A stretch of 10,315 bases of DNA from assembly GCA_046261635.1 (NCBI GenBank), contig JBHEOL010000074.1:1-10315 (forward strand). Reading direction: 5' to 3'. Positions 1 through 6,587 of this stretch are shown here, piece by piece. The stretch is from JBHEPS01 sp046261635. Its GTDB lineage: Bacteria > Acidobacteriota > Thermoanaerobaculia > Gp7-AA8. The translations under genes and the position numbers were made by a program. The notes below the pieces were generated by a model that worked only from the letters and a program-made list of their open reading frames with translations, was not told the DNA's origin and did not search any database. How positions within the stretch are numbered: the first letter of the stretch is position 1; every line of letters starts with the position of its first letter.

Positions 1-2
1 GG

Positions 3-482
3 GCATGGCGGGGGATCCTGATCGCCATCGCCGGAGTCTTCATGATCGGAGTTCTCGGTCTGCTCGCCTGGAACTGGATCGGCGGCAGCGAGGGGAACGA
101 AGACTCCGCCGTCATCGTCGAGCCTTCCGACGAGGAGCCGGTGGTCGAGTCCGACCTCGTCGCCCGCGAACCATCCCTCTCCGCCTCACCGGACCAGCAG
201 AGCTTCGGCGAGCTGCGCCGCGGCACCAGGGCCGTCCGTCAATTCGAGATCTCCAACAACACGGACGACACCCTCCCGATCACCGTCCTTCGCTCCGACT
301 GCCGCTGCCTCTGGTTCGAATATGCGGACACGATTCCCCCCCGCGGAACCACGACGCTGACCGTGACCGTGGACGCAGCGAAAGCGCCGGCCGGAACCCT
401 GCGGGAAAGCGTGCGCATCGTTTCCAGGACCGAGCCTCCCATCACGGTGGCTGTCGAGGTGATCGCGGAAATCGGGGGGTAG
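3..482 (+). CDS. DUF1573-type membrane-anchored protein, 5'-partial
   Basis: The frame is open to the left window edge, so the gene probably starts outside. Codons from position 15 read as a continuous hydrophobic helix (GILIAIAGVFMIGVLGLLAW), which fits one N-terminal transmembrane anchor or uncleaved signal. An acidic linker rich in E, D, S and V follows, then a beta-rich domain of about 95 residues beginning near FGELRRGT. It has the DUF1573 layout: an F-G-x-L opening, an E-I-S-N-N strand, a Cys-x-Cys pair (CRC, codons at 300 and 306), the I-P-P-x-G turn and a final beta strand of alternating V and I. DUF1573 domains are Ig-like, usually extracytoplasmic, and of unknown function. The usual CGC is CRC here. 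An alternative start is ATG at 42, with GGAG 5 nt upstream, but it would cut the helix in half. The stop TAG (480-482) overlaps the first unit of a repeat array. Confidence 0.72.
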   Translation, partial: AWRGILIAIAGVFMIGVLGLLAWNWIGGSEGNEDSAVIVEPSDEEPVVESDLVAREPSLSASPDQQSFGELRRGTRAVRQFEISNNTDDTLPITVLRSDCRCLWFEYADTIPPRGTTTLTVTVDAAKAPAGTLRESVRIVSRTEPPITVAVEVIAEIGG

Positions 483-562
483 AACGAATAGGACAAATAG
501 GCGGAATAGGACAAATAGGACCCATAGGACCCATAGGACCCATAGGACGAATAGGTAGAACG
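482..562 (+). repeat. Left arm of inverted 9-bp repeat array, locus 1
   Basis: Nine contiguous 9-bp units run without gaps from 482 to 562. The consensus is GGACNNATA, and positions 5-6 of the unit vary (GA, AA, CC). Three identical GGACCCATA units lie at 518-544, which suggests local duplication by slippage. The first unit (GAACGAATA) and the last (GGTAGAACG) are degenerate. The reverse-complement array lies at 616-700, so a transcript could fold into a long imperfect hairpin. Because the period is three codons, reading frames stay open across it and give artificial IGP-type peptides; I do not regard these as genes. Confidence 0.93.
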
Positions 563-584
563 GGCGGAGGCGCCGACCAGGAAC

Positions 585-607
585 CACGGGCCGCAACCCT
601 CCCCGTG
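585..607 (+). other. Small GC-rich hairpin at the centre of repeat locus 1
   Basis: CACGGG (585-590) and CCCGTG (602-607) are perfect inverted repeats separated by 11 nt. They sit in the unique GC-rich spacer (about 563-615) between the two opposed repeat arrays, so they would cap the larger hairpin. No T-run follows, so this is not a standard intrinsic terminator. A six-base match of this kind can occur by chance in GC-rich DNA. Confidence 0.35.
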
Positions 608-615
608 CTGATCAA

Positions 616-700
616 TCGTCCTATTGGTCCTATTGGTCCTATTCGTCCTATTCGTCCTGGTGTTCTCTATTCGTCCTAGCGTTCTCTATTCGTCCTATCG
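616..700 (-). repeat. Right (inverted) arm of the 9-bp repeat array, locus 1
   Basis: The plus strand reads TATNNGTCC, the reverse complement of the left-arm unit. Clean units lie at 622-630, 631-639, 640-648 and 649-657, with variable dinucleotides TG, TG, TC and TC. Further out the array is irregular. The two units nearest the centre (GGACCAATA on the minus strand) oppose the left-arm GGACCCATA units with one mismatch per unit. The arm is therefore related to, but not an exact copy of, its partner. Confidence 0.92.
662..699 (+). repeat. Nested 19-bp tandem duplication
   Basis: Two adjacent 19-bp units (662-680 and 681-699) both begin GTTCTCTATTCGTCCTA and match at 18 of 19 positions. Each contains one TATTCGTCC unit plus a GTTCTC spacer. 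This shows that a composite of the 9-bp unit and an insert was itself duplicated. Confidence 0.85.
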
Positions 701-849
701 TCATCCCCCTCTCCGTCACCGCTTCTTCACAACCCGGACTCTATGACCCCTCGAATTTTGCTAACCTCCTATGCCCACTGGGTTTTCCGGACCGGAACCA
801 TCGCCCCGGCGGCGAGTCTTCCACAAACAACTGGAGCAGATCTCGATTG
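701..849. other. Leader region upstream of the efflux operon, no clear motif
   Basis: About 150 bp between the repeat array and the first pump gene hold no supportable ORF or RNA gene. The stretch at 726-768 is more AT-rich than its surroundings and probably contains the operon promoter, but no -35/-10 pair with normal spacing stands out and no operator palindrome is obvious. A GGAG at 833-836 is the only plausible ribosome binding site for the gene that follows. Confidence 0.4.
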
Positions 850-2151
850 ATGAAACTCATCCAACTGGCGGCGACGGTCTTTCTGCTCTCCGCCCTGCAA
901 CTGCATGGACAGGACACGCTGACGCTCGAGGAGGCGATCGCACTCGCACAGTCGCGAAACGAGCGGGCCCTTCAGGCGGCGGCATCGGTGGATGCGGCGG
1001 AGGCCCGGCTCGACCGCGCCCGCACGTTCTTTTTCCCCAGTCTGACGATCAACGGGAACTACACCCGCCGCGCCTACGAGACCGTGCGGGAGATCGGCGG
1101 CGAAGACGTCGTGATTCAGAGCTACAACGCGCTCAGCGGAAACGCGACGCTGAACCAGTCGATCTTCGATGCGCGGGCGTTCCCGCTGCTCAGGCAGGCG
1201 CGTCACGCGGCTGAGGCCATCCGGCTCAGCGCCTCGGACACGACGCGCCGCATCGGATTCGAAGCGGCCGATGCCTTCATCATCACGCTCGGCGTCGAGC
1301 AGATCGCCTCCGCGGCGGTCCGCCGCAGCGAGTTCGCGACCACCTCGCTCGTCGATGCCCGCGCGCGATTCGAAGCGGGGCTGGTCAGCTCGAACGACGT
1401 CACGCGGGCCGAGCTCGAGCTCGCGACCGCGCGGCGGGAAGTCGCGCAATCCGCAGGGAGCGTCGCGGCGGCTTACCTGGCGCTCGGCAACCTTCTCAAC
1501 GCCGAGATCGCGGCTCCACTCACCCCGCCCACCGACCTGCTCGAAGCGGCGGCTCGCGCCGAGCGGAACGTGAGCCAGGCGATCGCCTACGCGCGGGAGA
1601 ACCGCCCCGATCTTCTCGCGCTCCGACGGAACGTCGACGCCTTTGGCGCCTTTGCCGACGAGCCGCGGACCCGGATCTTCCCCCGGTTCGATCTCGTGGC
1701 CCAGTGGCGCATGACGAATGAAGGCGGACTGAGCGGACGCGATGAGGATGGGTCCGCTGCAGTGCTCATGGGGTGGAACCTGTTCGACGGTGGTGAGCGG
1801 ACGGCCGAGCGCGCCGAGCGGCTCGCAAACCTCCGATCGGCCGAGCTCCAGGCTCGGGCTGTCGAGCGCGGAATCGAGACCGAGATCCGCACCGCTCTGG
1901 TCGACCTGGAAAGCCAGCGCGCCTCGTTCGAAGCGGCGAGCACGGCGACGGTCGCCGCCCGCAGGAATCTGGAAGAAACGACTGAGTTATACCGGCAGGG
2001 ACTCACGGGAGCCCTCCAGGTCGCGGACGCGACGACGCAGTTGTTCGAAGCGGAAGTGGCCGAGGCTCGGGCGCGATACGAGATCGCCCGGGCGTGGCTC
2101 GTCTATCGCGCGGCCGTGGGGCTCGAGCCCCTCGAACAGGAGAATTCATGA
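850..2151 (+). CDS. TolC-family outer-membrane efflux channel
   Basis: This 433-residue protein should form the trimeric outer-membrane exit duct of the RND pump encoded directly downstream. An N-terminal signal peptide (hydrophobic core AATVFLLSALQL, likely cleavage near HGQ at residues 19-21) precedes the LTLEEAIALAQ opening that is typical of the OEP family. The two pseudo-repeats are visible: each ends in a long helix carrying a G-L-x-S/G-x-x-x-V-x-x-A motif (RFEAGLVSSNDVTRAE and YRQGLTGALQVADATTQ). Strand segments FPSLTINGNY and FPRFDLVAQW fit the membrane barrel, and WNLFDGG precedes the second helical repeat. Length is normal for the family. The start is uncertain by one codon: TTG at 847 lies 10 nt after GGAG and ATG at 850 lies 13 nt after it. 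No lipobox cysteine is present, unlike OprM-type lipoproteins. The stop overlaps the next start (ATGA), which supports translational coupling. Confidence 0.93.
   Translation: MKLIQLAATVFLLSALQLHGQDTLTLEEAIALAQSRNERALQAAASVDAAEARLDRARTFFFPSLTINGNYTRRAYETVREIGGEDVVIQSYNALSGNATLNQSIFDARAFPLLRQARHAAEAIRLSASDTTRRIGFEAADAFIITLGVEQIASAAVRRSEFATTSLVDARARFEAGLVSSNDVTRAELELATARREVAQSAGSVAAAYLALGNLLNAEIAAPLTPPTDLLEAAARAERNVSQAIAYARENRPDLLALRRNVDAFGAFADEPRTRIFPRFDLVAQWRMTNEGGLSGRDEDGSAAVLMGWNLFDGGERTAERAERLANLRSAELQARAVERGIETEIRTALVDLESQRASFEAASTATVAARRNLEETTELYRQGLTGALQVADATTQLFEAEVAEARARYEIARAWLVYRAAVGLEPLEQENS
2138..2142 (+). promoter_or_regulatory. Ribosome binding site of the adaptor gene
   Basis: AGGAG ends 5 nt before ATG 2148, inside the 3' end of the channel gene. 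It fixes the start of the adaptor at 2148 rather than at in-frame codons further upstream, which would place 18 charged residues before the signal peptide. Confidence 0.8.
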
Positions 2152-3323
2152 ACGCCTCGACATCCCGCCTCGCGATCGCCTTCGCCATCGCGCTCACCGC
2201 CCTGAGCTCGACTGCATGCTCGAAGGAAGAGGCCAGTGCCGCCGGCGCGGGGGCTGGCCGGAGAGCGATCGAGTTCCCCGTCGAAGTGATCTCGGTCGAA
2301 GCGCGCGAGGTCACCTACGCGCTGACTGCCGTCGGCTCGGTCGACGCGTTCGAGCAGGTCGAGATCACCGCCCGTGTCGCCGGAGCGGTGGAGCGAGTGC
2401 TTTTCGCCGAGGGGCAGATGGTTCGCGCCGGGCAGGCGCTGGTGGAGATCGAGCCGCAGCGATACCGGATCGCGGTCGACTCCGCGCGTGCGAACGTTCA
2501 GCGCGCCGTGGCCGAGCAGGCCGAGGCGCAGGCCGCCCTCGAGCGCCGGACGAGCGCGAACGAGAAAAACCCGGGGCTGATCCGCGGCGAGGAGATCGCG
2601 ACGTGGGAAACCCGGGCGCAGACGGCTGCAGCGGAGGTCTCCCAGGCGAGGGCTGCGCTCCAGCAGGCCGAGCTGAATCTTCGCGACGCCTTCGTCCGCG
2701 CGCCGGTCAGCGGCGTGGTGCAGACGCGGCAGGTGCAGACCGGGCAGTACGTCCCGGTCGGAACCGTGCTCGCGACGATGGTCCAGCGCGACCCTCTCCT
2801 GCTCCGTTTCGAGGTGCAGGAACAGGACGCGACGCCCCTGGCCACGGGCCAACAGGTCACGTTCCGCGTGAGTGAGCTCGGCGAGCCGTACACGGCCACG
2901 ATCACTCACGTGGCCGGATCGGCGGACCGCAGCTCGCGCATGGTCGACATCACCGCGCGCATCGACGACCCGAGGCGCGACCGACTGACTCCCGGAGCAT
3001 TCGCGCGCGTGACGATCCCGATCGGCTCGTCCGGCAGCTCTCCCGTCATCCCCCAGACTGCGATCCGACCGAGCGAGAAGGGATTTCTCGCCTATGTCGT
3101 CGAGGATGGGGTGGCGCGCGAGCGCGTGCTGACCCTGGGAATGAGGACGCCCACCGGAGACGTCGAAGTGAGAAACGGAATTCGGCCCGGAGAGCGCCTC
3201 GTGATCCGCGGATCGGAAGCCCTCCGCGAAGGCGCGAAGGTGCGCGTTACCGAGGCCAGCGACGAACCGACGACCCTCCGTCCGGCGGGGACGGCGAGTA
3301 CCAGCACCAATCCGAGCTCCTGA
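2148..3323 (+). CDS. RND efflux periplasmic adaptor (membrane fusion protein, HlyD/AcrA type)
   Basis: This 391-residue protein should link the inner-membrane permease to the TolC-type channel. A signal sequence runs to SSTAC with Cys24, a probable lipoprotein site as in AcrA, although Ser at -3 makes the lipobox weak. Domains in order: first lipoyl half-motif near residues 70-102 (RVAGAVERVLFAEGQMVRAG), an alpha-hairpin rich in A, E, Q and R at about 103-180, second lipoyl half (FVRAPVSGVVQTRQV, from about 181), beta-barrel at about 215-295, and a membrane-proximal domain containing VIPQTAIRP and GIRPGERLVIRG. The last 20 or so residues are a low-complexity S/T/P tail. The start is chosen for its strong RBS and because the signal peptide begins there. 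It overlaps the channel gene by 4 bp and precedes the permease by 28 bp. Substrate cannot be read from the sequence. Confidence 0.95.
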   Translation: MNASTSRLAIAFAIALTALSSTACSKEEASAAGAGAGRRAIEFPVEVISVEAREVTYALTAVGSVDAFEQVEITARVAGAVERVLFAEGQMVRAGQALVEIEPQRYRIAVDSARANVQRAVAEQAEAQAALERRTSANEKNPGLIRGEEIATWETRAQTAAAEVSQARAALQQAELNLRDAFVRAPVSGVVQTRQVQTGQYVPVGTVLATMVQRDPLLLRFEVQEQDATPLATGQQVTFRVSELGEPYTATITHVAGSADRSSRMVDITARIDDPRRDRLTPGAFARVTIPIGSSGSSPVIPQTAIRPSEKGFLAYVVEDGVARERVLTLGMRTPTGDVEVRNGIRPGERLVIRGSEALREGAKVRVTEASDEPTTLRPAGTASTSTNPSS

Positions 3324-3351
3324 GCGGGCTGAGAGCCCTGGAGAGATTCCG

Positions 3352-6300
3352 ATGAACATCACCGAAGTCTGTATTCGCAAACCGGTGTTCGCATGGATGA
3401 TCATGCTGGCGGCGGTCGTGTTCGGTGCGGTCTCCGCATCGAGGATCGGAATCAGCCAGTTCCCGGACGTCGACTTTCCGACCATCAACATCGGAGTCTC
3501 GTGGGAAGGCGCGGCGCCCGAGGTCATCGAGCACGACGTGGTCGAGCCGATTGAAGAAGCGGTCATGCAGGTCGAGGGCGTCAAGTCGGTGGTGTCGAAC
3601 TCGCGGCAGGGATCGGGCTCGATCACGGTCGAGCTCGACCTCGAGCGCAGCGTCGATCTCGCTCTGCAGGACGTACAGGCGAAAGTCTCGCAGGTACAGA
3701 GGCGTCTCCCACGCGACATCGATCCTCCGATCGTGTCGAAGTCGAATCCCGAGGACCAGCCGATCATGTGGATCGGCCTGGCGGGACCTTACTCGCCCCA
3801 GCTGCTGGCAGACACGGCGCGCTACCGCCTGAAGGAGCAGCTCCAGACCGTCCCCGGCGTCGGCGAAGTGATGATGGGAGGATTCCAGGAGCGGAACGTC
3901 CGCATCTGGCTGGATGCGAATCTTCTCGACGAGCGCGGGTTGACGGTGAACGACGTGATGCAGGCCCTGCAGCGCGAGCACGTGGAGCTGCCGGCCGGCC
4001 GCATCGAGACGCAGGGACGGGAGATCAACGTCCGGGTTCTCGGGGAAGCGTTCGACCTTCAGGAGCTCCGCGGCATCGTCATTCGCGAGGTCCAGGGAGC
4101 TCCCGTCTATCTCTCCGACGTCGCCCTCGTCGAAGACGGGTTCGAGGACGTGCGCCGGCTCTCACGCGCGAACGGCCTTCCGGCGATGGGAATCGGCATC
4201 AAGAAGATGCGAGGCGCGAACGCAGTAGCGGTCGCGCAGGGAATCCGGGCCGAGCTCGAGGAGATTCAGAAGACGCTCCCCGAAGGGATCGAGATCGGGA
4301 TCAACTTCGACTCGACCCGGTTCATCGAGGAATCGGTCCACGAGATCGAGTTCGAGCTCTTCCTCTCGGTCCTCCTGACGGCGATCGTCTGCTGGATCTT
4401 CCTCGGCTCGTTCTCGAGCACGATCAATGTCGTCCTGGCGATTCCGATGTCCCTGCTCGGAACGGTCGCGGTGATCTACTTCCTCGGATTCACGCTCAAC
4501 ACGTTCACCCTCCTTGGGCTCGCGCTCGCGGTCGGAATCGTGGTCGACGACGCGATCATGGTTCTCGAGAACATCTACCGCCACGGAGAGATGGGGAAGG
4601 ACCGCGTCCGAGCGGCCCGGGAGGGAACCCAGGAGATCAAGTTCGCGGCGCTCGCCGCCACGCTCGCCGTCGTGGCGATCTTCGCGCCCGTCATCTTCAT
4701 GGAGGGGGTGATCGGGAAGTTCTTCCTCCAGTTCGGCGTGACGCTCTGCGTGGCGGTACTGCTCTCGTATCTCGAGGCGATCACGCTCGCGCCTGCCCGG
4801 ACCTCGCAGCTTCTTTCGACGAGTCGTGAGCATCGCGGCCGGCTCGGTCAGACGATCGACCGCGGATTCGACACGCTTGCCCGCAACTACTCGCGCGTTC
4901 TCGCGCTCGGCCTTCGGCGGCCGCTGGCGATTCTCGCGATCGCCTTCATCCTCTTCCTCGGATCTCTCTGGATCTACAGGCAACTTCCGAGCGAGTTCGT
5001 CCCCTCGCAGGATCAGAGCAGGCTGATGGTGCGGGTGCAGACCGCCGTCGGCTCCGACCTGAGCGAGACCGACCGCGCGTTCGCGCAGATCGAGAATTAC
5101 CTGCTCGACCGCTCGGAGGTCCAGCGGATCCTCGCAATCGTCGGCGGATTCGGCGGCGGTGGCGTGAACACCGGAATCATCTTCATCACCCTCTCCCCGC
5201 CGGACCAGCGCGAGCTCGGCCAGAACGAATTCGCCTCCGACATCCGCCGCGACCTGAACTCGTTCCCCGGGGTCCGGGCCATCGTCCAGGATCTCTCGCA
5301 GCGGGGATTCACCGCCTCACGCGGCTTCCCGGTGGAGTTCTCGGTCCGCGGCTCGGACTGGGACCAGCTCATCCTGCTCAGCGAGCAGATGAGGGAACAG
5401 CTGCAGGAGAGCGGCCTGGTCGTCGATCTCGACAGCGACTACCAGGTCGGCATGCCCGAGCTTCGGATCATCCCGGACCGCGCGCGCGCGGCCGACCTCG
5501 GCGTGTCCGTGGATGAAGTCGCGACCGCGATCAATGCGATGGTCGGCGGAGTTCGCGCCGGCAAGTACAGCGCGGACGGCCGCCGCGTCGACGTGAGGAT
5601 GCGCCTTCTCGCGGATCAGCGAACCCGGCCGGAGGACCTGAGCCGGCTGCGCGTGAGAAGCCGCTCCGGAGATCTGGTTCCGCTCTCGGCGCTGGTGACG
5701 ACCGAGGAGCGGCCCGCTCTGCAGGCGATCACGCGCCAGGACCGCGAGCGCGCGATCAGCATCTTCGGCAATATCGCTCCGGGGCATTCCCAGGACGAGG
5801 CGCTCGCTTTCGTCGAGCAGATCTCGGATGATCTCCCAGCGGGCTATCACGCCGTGCTGAGCGGCTCGTCCGTCGCCTTCCGGGAGTCGTTCGGCGCTCT
5901 TCTCTTCGCCCTCGTTCTCGGCATCATCGTCGCCTACATGGTGCTCGCCTCCCAGTTCAACTCCTTCCTCCATCCGGTGACGGTGCTGACTGTCATTCCC
6001 CTTTCGGTCGCCGGCGCGGCGCTGGCGCTGTTCCTGACCGGGAAGAGCCTCAACATCTTCTCGATGATCGGGCTGCTGCTCCTGATCGGGATCGCGAAGA
6101 AGAACTCGATCATCCTGGTCGACTACGCTACCCAGATCCAGGCGACGGGGAAGGACGCGCGGGACGCGATGCAGCAGGCTGGACCGATCCGCCTCCGGCC
6201 GATCCTCATGACCTCGATGGCGACGATGATGGCGGCCGTCCCCCCCGCCCTGGCACTCGGGCCCGGCTCCGAGACCCGGGGGCCGATGGCCATCGCGATC

Positions 6301-6459
6301 ATCGGAGGGATCATCGTCTCCACCCTTCTCTCGCTCATGGTCGTCCCGGCCTTTTACGTGGTCGCCGATCGGATGAAGAACCGCTTCGGAACCCTGCTGC
6401 CGAAATGGACGAGAGCCGACCGCGAGCCGGAACCCGAGCCACGCACCGCGGAGAACTGA
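3352..6459 (+). CDS. RND multidrug efflux permease (AcrB/HAE1-like)
   Basis: This 1035-residue inner-membrane pump exchanges protons for substrate. The start has GGAGAG 6 nt upstream (3340-3345). It shows the duplicated RND layout: TM1 at about 10-30, a large periplasmic loop, TM2-6 at about 335-480, TM7 at about 523-541, a second periplasmic loop, and TM8-12 at about 845-1015. The proton-relay residues are present: Asp399-Asp400 in GIVVDDAIMVLENIYRH (equivalent to AcrB Asp407/408) and Lys917 in GIAKKNSIILVDYA (equivalent to AcrB Lys940). The porter-domain opening FPDVDFPTINI and the TM8-9 segment LASQFNSFLHPVTVL are also typical. Length and motifs fit hydrophobe/amphiphile pumps; the CusA-type metal subfamily is less likely, but the actual substrate is unknown. 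It is the last gene of the channel-adaptor-permease operon; a small C-terminal acidic tail rich in E and P ends the protein. Confidence 0.97.
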   Translation: MNITEVCIRKPVFAWMIMLAAVVFGAVSASRIGISQFPDVDFPTINIGVSWEGAAPEVIEHDVVEPIEEAVMQVEGVKSVVSNSRQGSGSITVELDLERSVDLALQDVQAKVSQVQRRLPRDIDPPIVSKSNPEDQPIMWIGLAGPYSPQLLADTARYRLKEQLQTVPGVGEVMMGGFQERNVRIWLDANLLDERGLTVNDVMQALQREHVELPAGRIETQGREINVRVLGEAFDLQELRGIVIREVQGAPVYLSDVALVEDGFEDVRRLSRANGLPAMGIGIKKMRGANAVAVAQGIRAELEEIQKTLPEGIEIGINFDSTRFIEESVHEIEFELFLSVLLTAIVCWIFLGSFSSTINVVLAIPMSLLGTVAVIYFLGFTLNTFTLLGLALAVGIVVDDAIMVLENIYRHGEMGKDRVRAAREGTQEIKFAALAATLAVVAIFAPVIFMEGVIGKFFLQFGVTLCVAVLLSYLEAITLAPARTSQLLSTSREHRGRLGQTIDRGFDTLARNYSRVLALGLRRPLAILAIAFILFLGSLWIYRQLPSEFVPSQDQSRLMVRVQTAVGSDLSETDRAFAQIENYLLDRSEVQRILAIVGGFGGGGVNTGIIFITLSPPDQRELGQNEFASDIRRDLNSFPGVRAIVQDLSQRGFTASRGFPVEFSVRGSDWDQLILLSEQMREQLQESGLVVDLDSDYQVGMPELRIIPDRARAADLGVSVDEVATAINAMVGGVRAGKYSADGRRVDVRMRLLADQRTRPEDLSRLRVRSRSGDLVPLSALVTTEERPALQAITRQDRERAISIFGNIAPGHSQDEALAFVEQISDDLPAGYHAVLSGSSVAFRESFGALLFALVLGIIVAYMVLASQFNSFLHPVTVLTVIPLSVAGAALALFLTGKSLNIFSMIGLLLLIGIAKKNSIILVDYATQIQATGKDARDAMQQAGPIRLRPILMTSMATMMAAVPPALALGPGSETRGPMAIAIIGGIIVSTLLSLMVVPAFYVVADRMKNRFGTLLPKWTRADREPEPEPRTAEN

Positions 6460-6475
6460 ACAGGTAGAACAAGAT
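6458..6475 (+). repeat. Possible degenerate trace of the 9-bp repeat
   Basis: Immediately at the permease stop codon the sequence reads GAACAGGTA then GAACAAGAT, two 9-bp segments matching each other at 6 of 9 positions. They resemble edge units of the two clear arrays (GAACGAATA at 482, GAACAGATA at 10079). GAATAGACG follows a little further on. The match is short and could be chance. Confidence 0.3.
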
Positions 6476-6497
6476 TCGACCGCGAATAGACGCGAGA

Positions 6498-6513
6498 TCG
6501 TCACATGTGACGA
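6498..6513. promoter_or_regulatory. Perfect 16-bp palindrome, candidate operator
   Basis: TCGTCACATGTGACGA is a perfect palindrome without a loop, 38 bp after the permease stop and 44-74 bp before the possible kinase starts. The lack of a loop and of a following T-run makes a dimeric protein-binding site likelier than a terminator. The half-site (TCGTCACA) does not let me name the regulator. No promoter elements with good spacing are visible next to it. Confidence 0.5.
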
Positions 6514-6587
6514 CCTTCGCCTGTATTTCGGCTCCTCCCTCGGAGACTGATCACTGAGTGGTTCCTCCGTCCGCTCGACCGGTCATC

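Noticed and set aside
482..701. CRISPR array
   Set aside because: The unit is only 9 bp, contiguous, with no unique spacers and with an orientation flip; no cas genes are present.
482..701. Intrinsic transcription terminator
   Set aside because: The hairpin potential is real but neither the long stem nor the small central stem is followed by a T-run, so I do not call a terminator.
719..767. Sigma-70-like promoter (TTCACA at 726, TATGAC at 742, TAACCT at 762)
   Set aside because: No pair of these boxes has acceptable 16-18 bp spacing and the match to consensus is poor.
2103..3767. Long open frame on the minus strand (554 codons) opposite the adaptor and permease genes
   Set aside because: It lies antisense to two clearly identified genes, has an R/D/H-rich composition typical of the complement of high-GC coding DNA, and shows no domain or membrane motif.
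3768..4829. Plus-strand open frame in another phase inside the permease gene
   Set aside because: The permease frame has full-length family motifs through this stretch; the alternative is an R/G/P-rich shadow.
5317..6504. Long minus-strand open frame (395 codons) opposite the end of the permease gene
   Set aside because: Antisense shadow: charged low-complexity composition rich in R, D, E and G, and no recognisable family.
6498..6513. CRP-type binding site
   Set aside because: The TCACA and TGTGA halves are in the reverse order to TGTGA-N6-TCACA and have no spacer, so it does not fit a standard CRP site.
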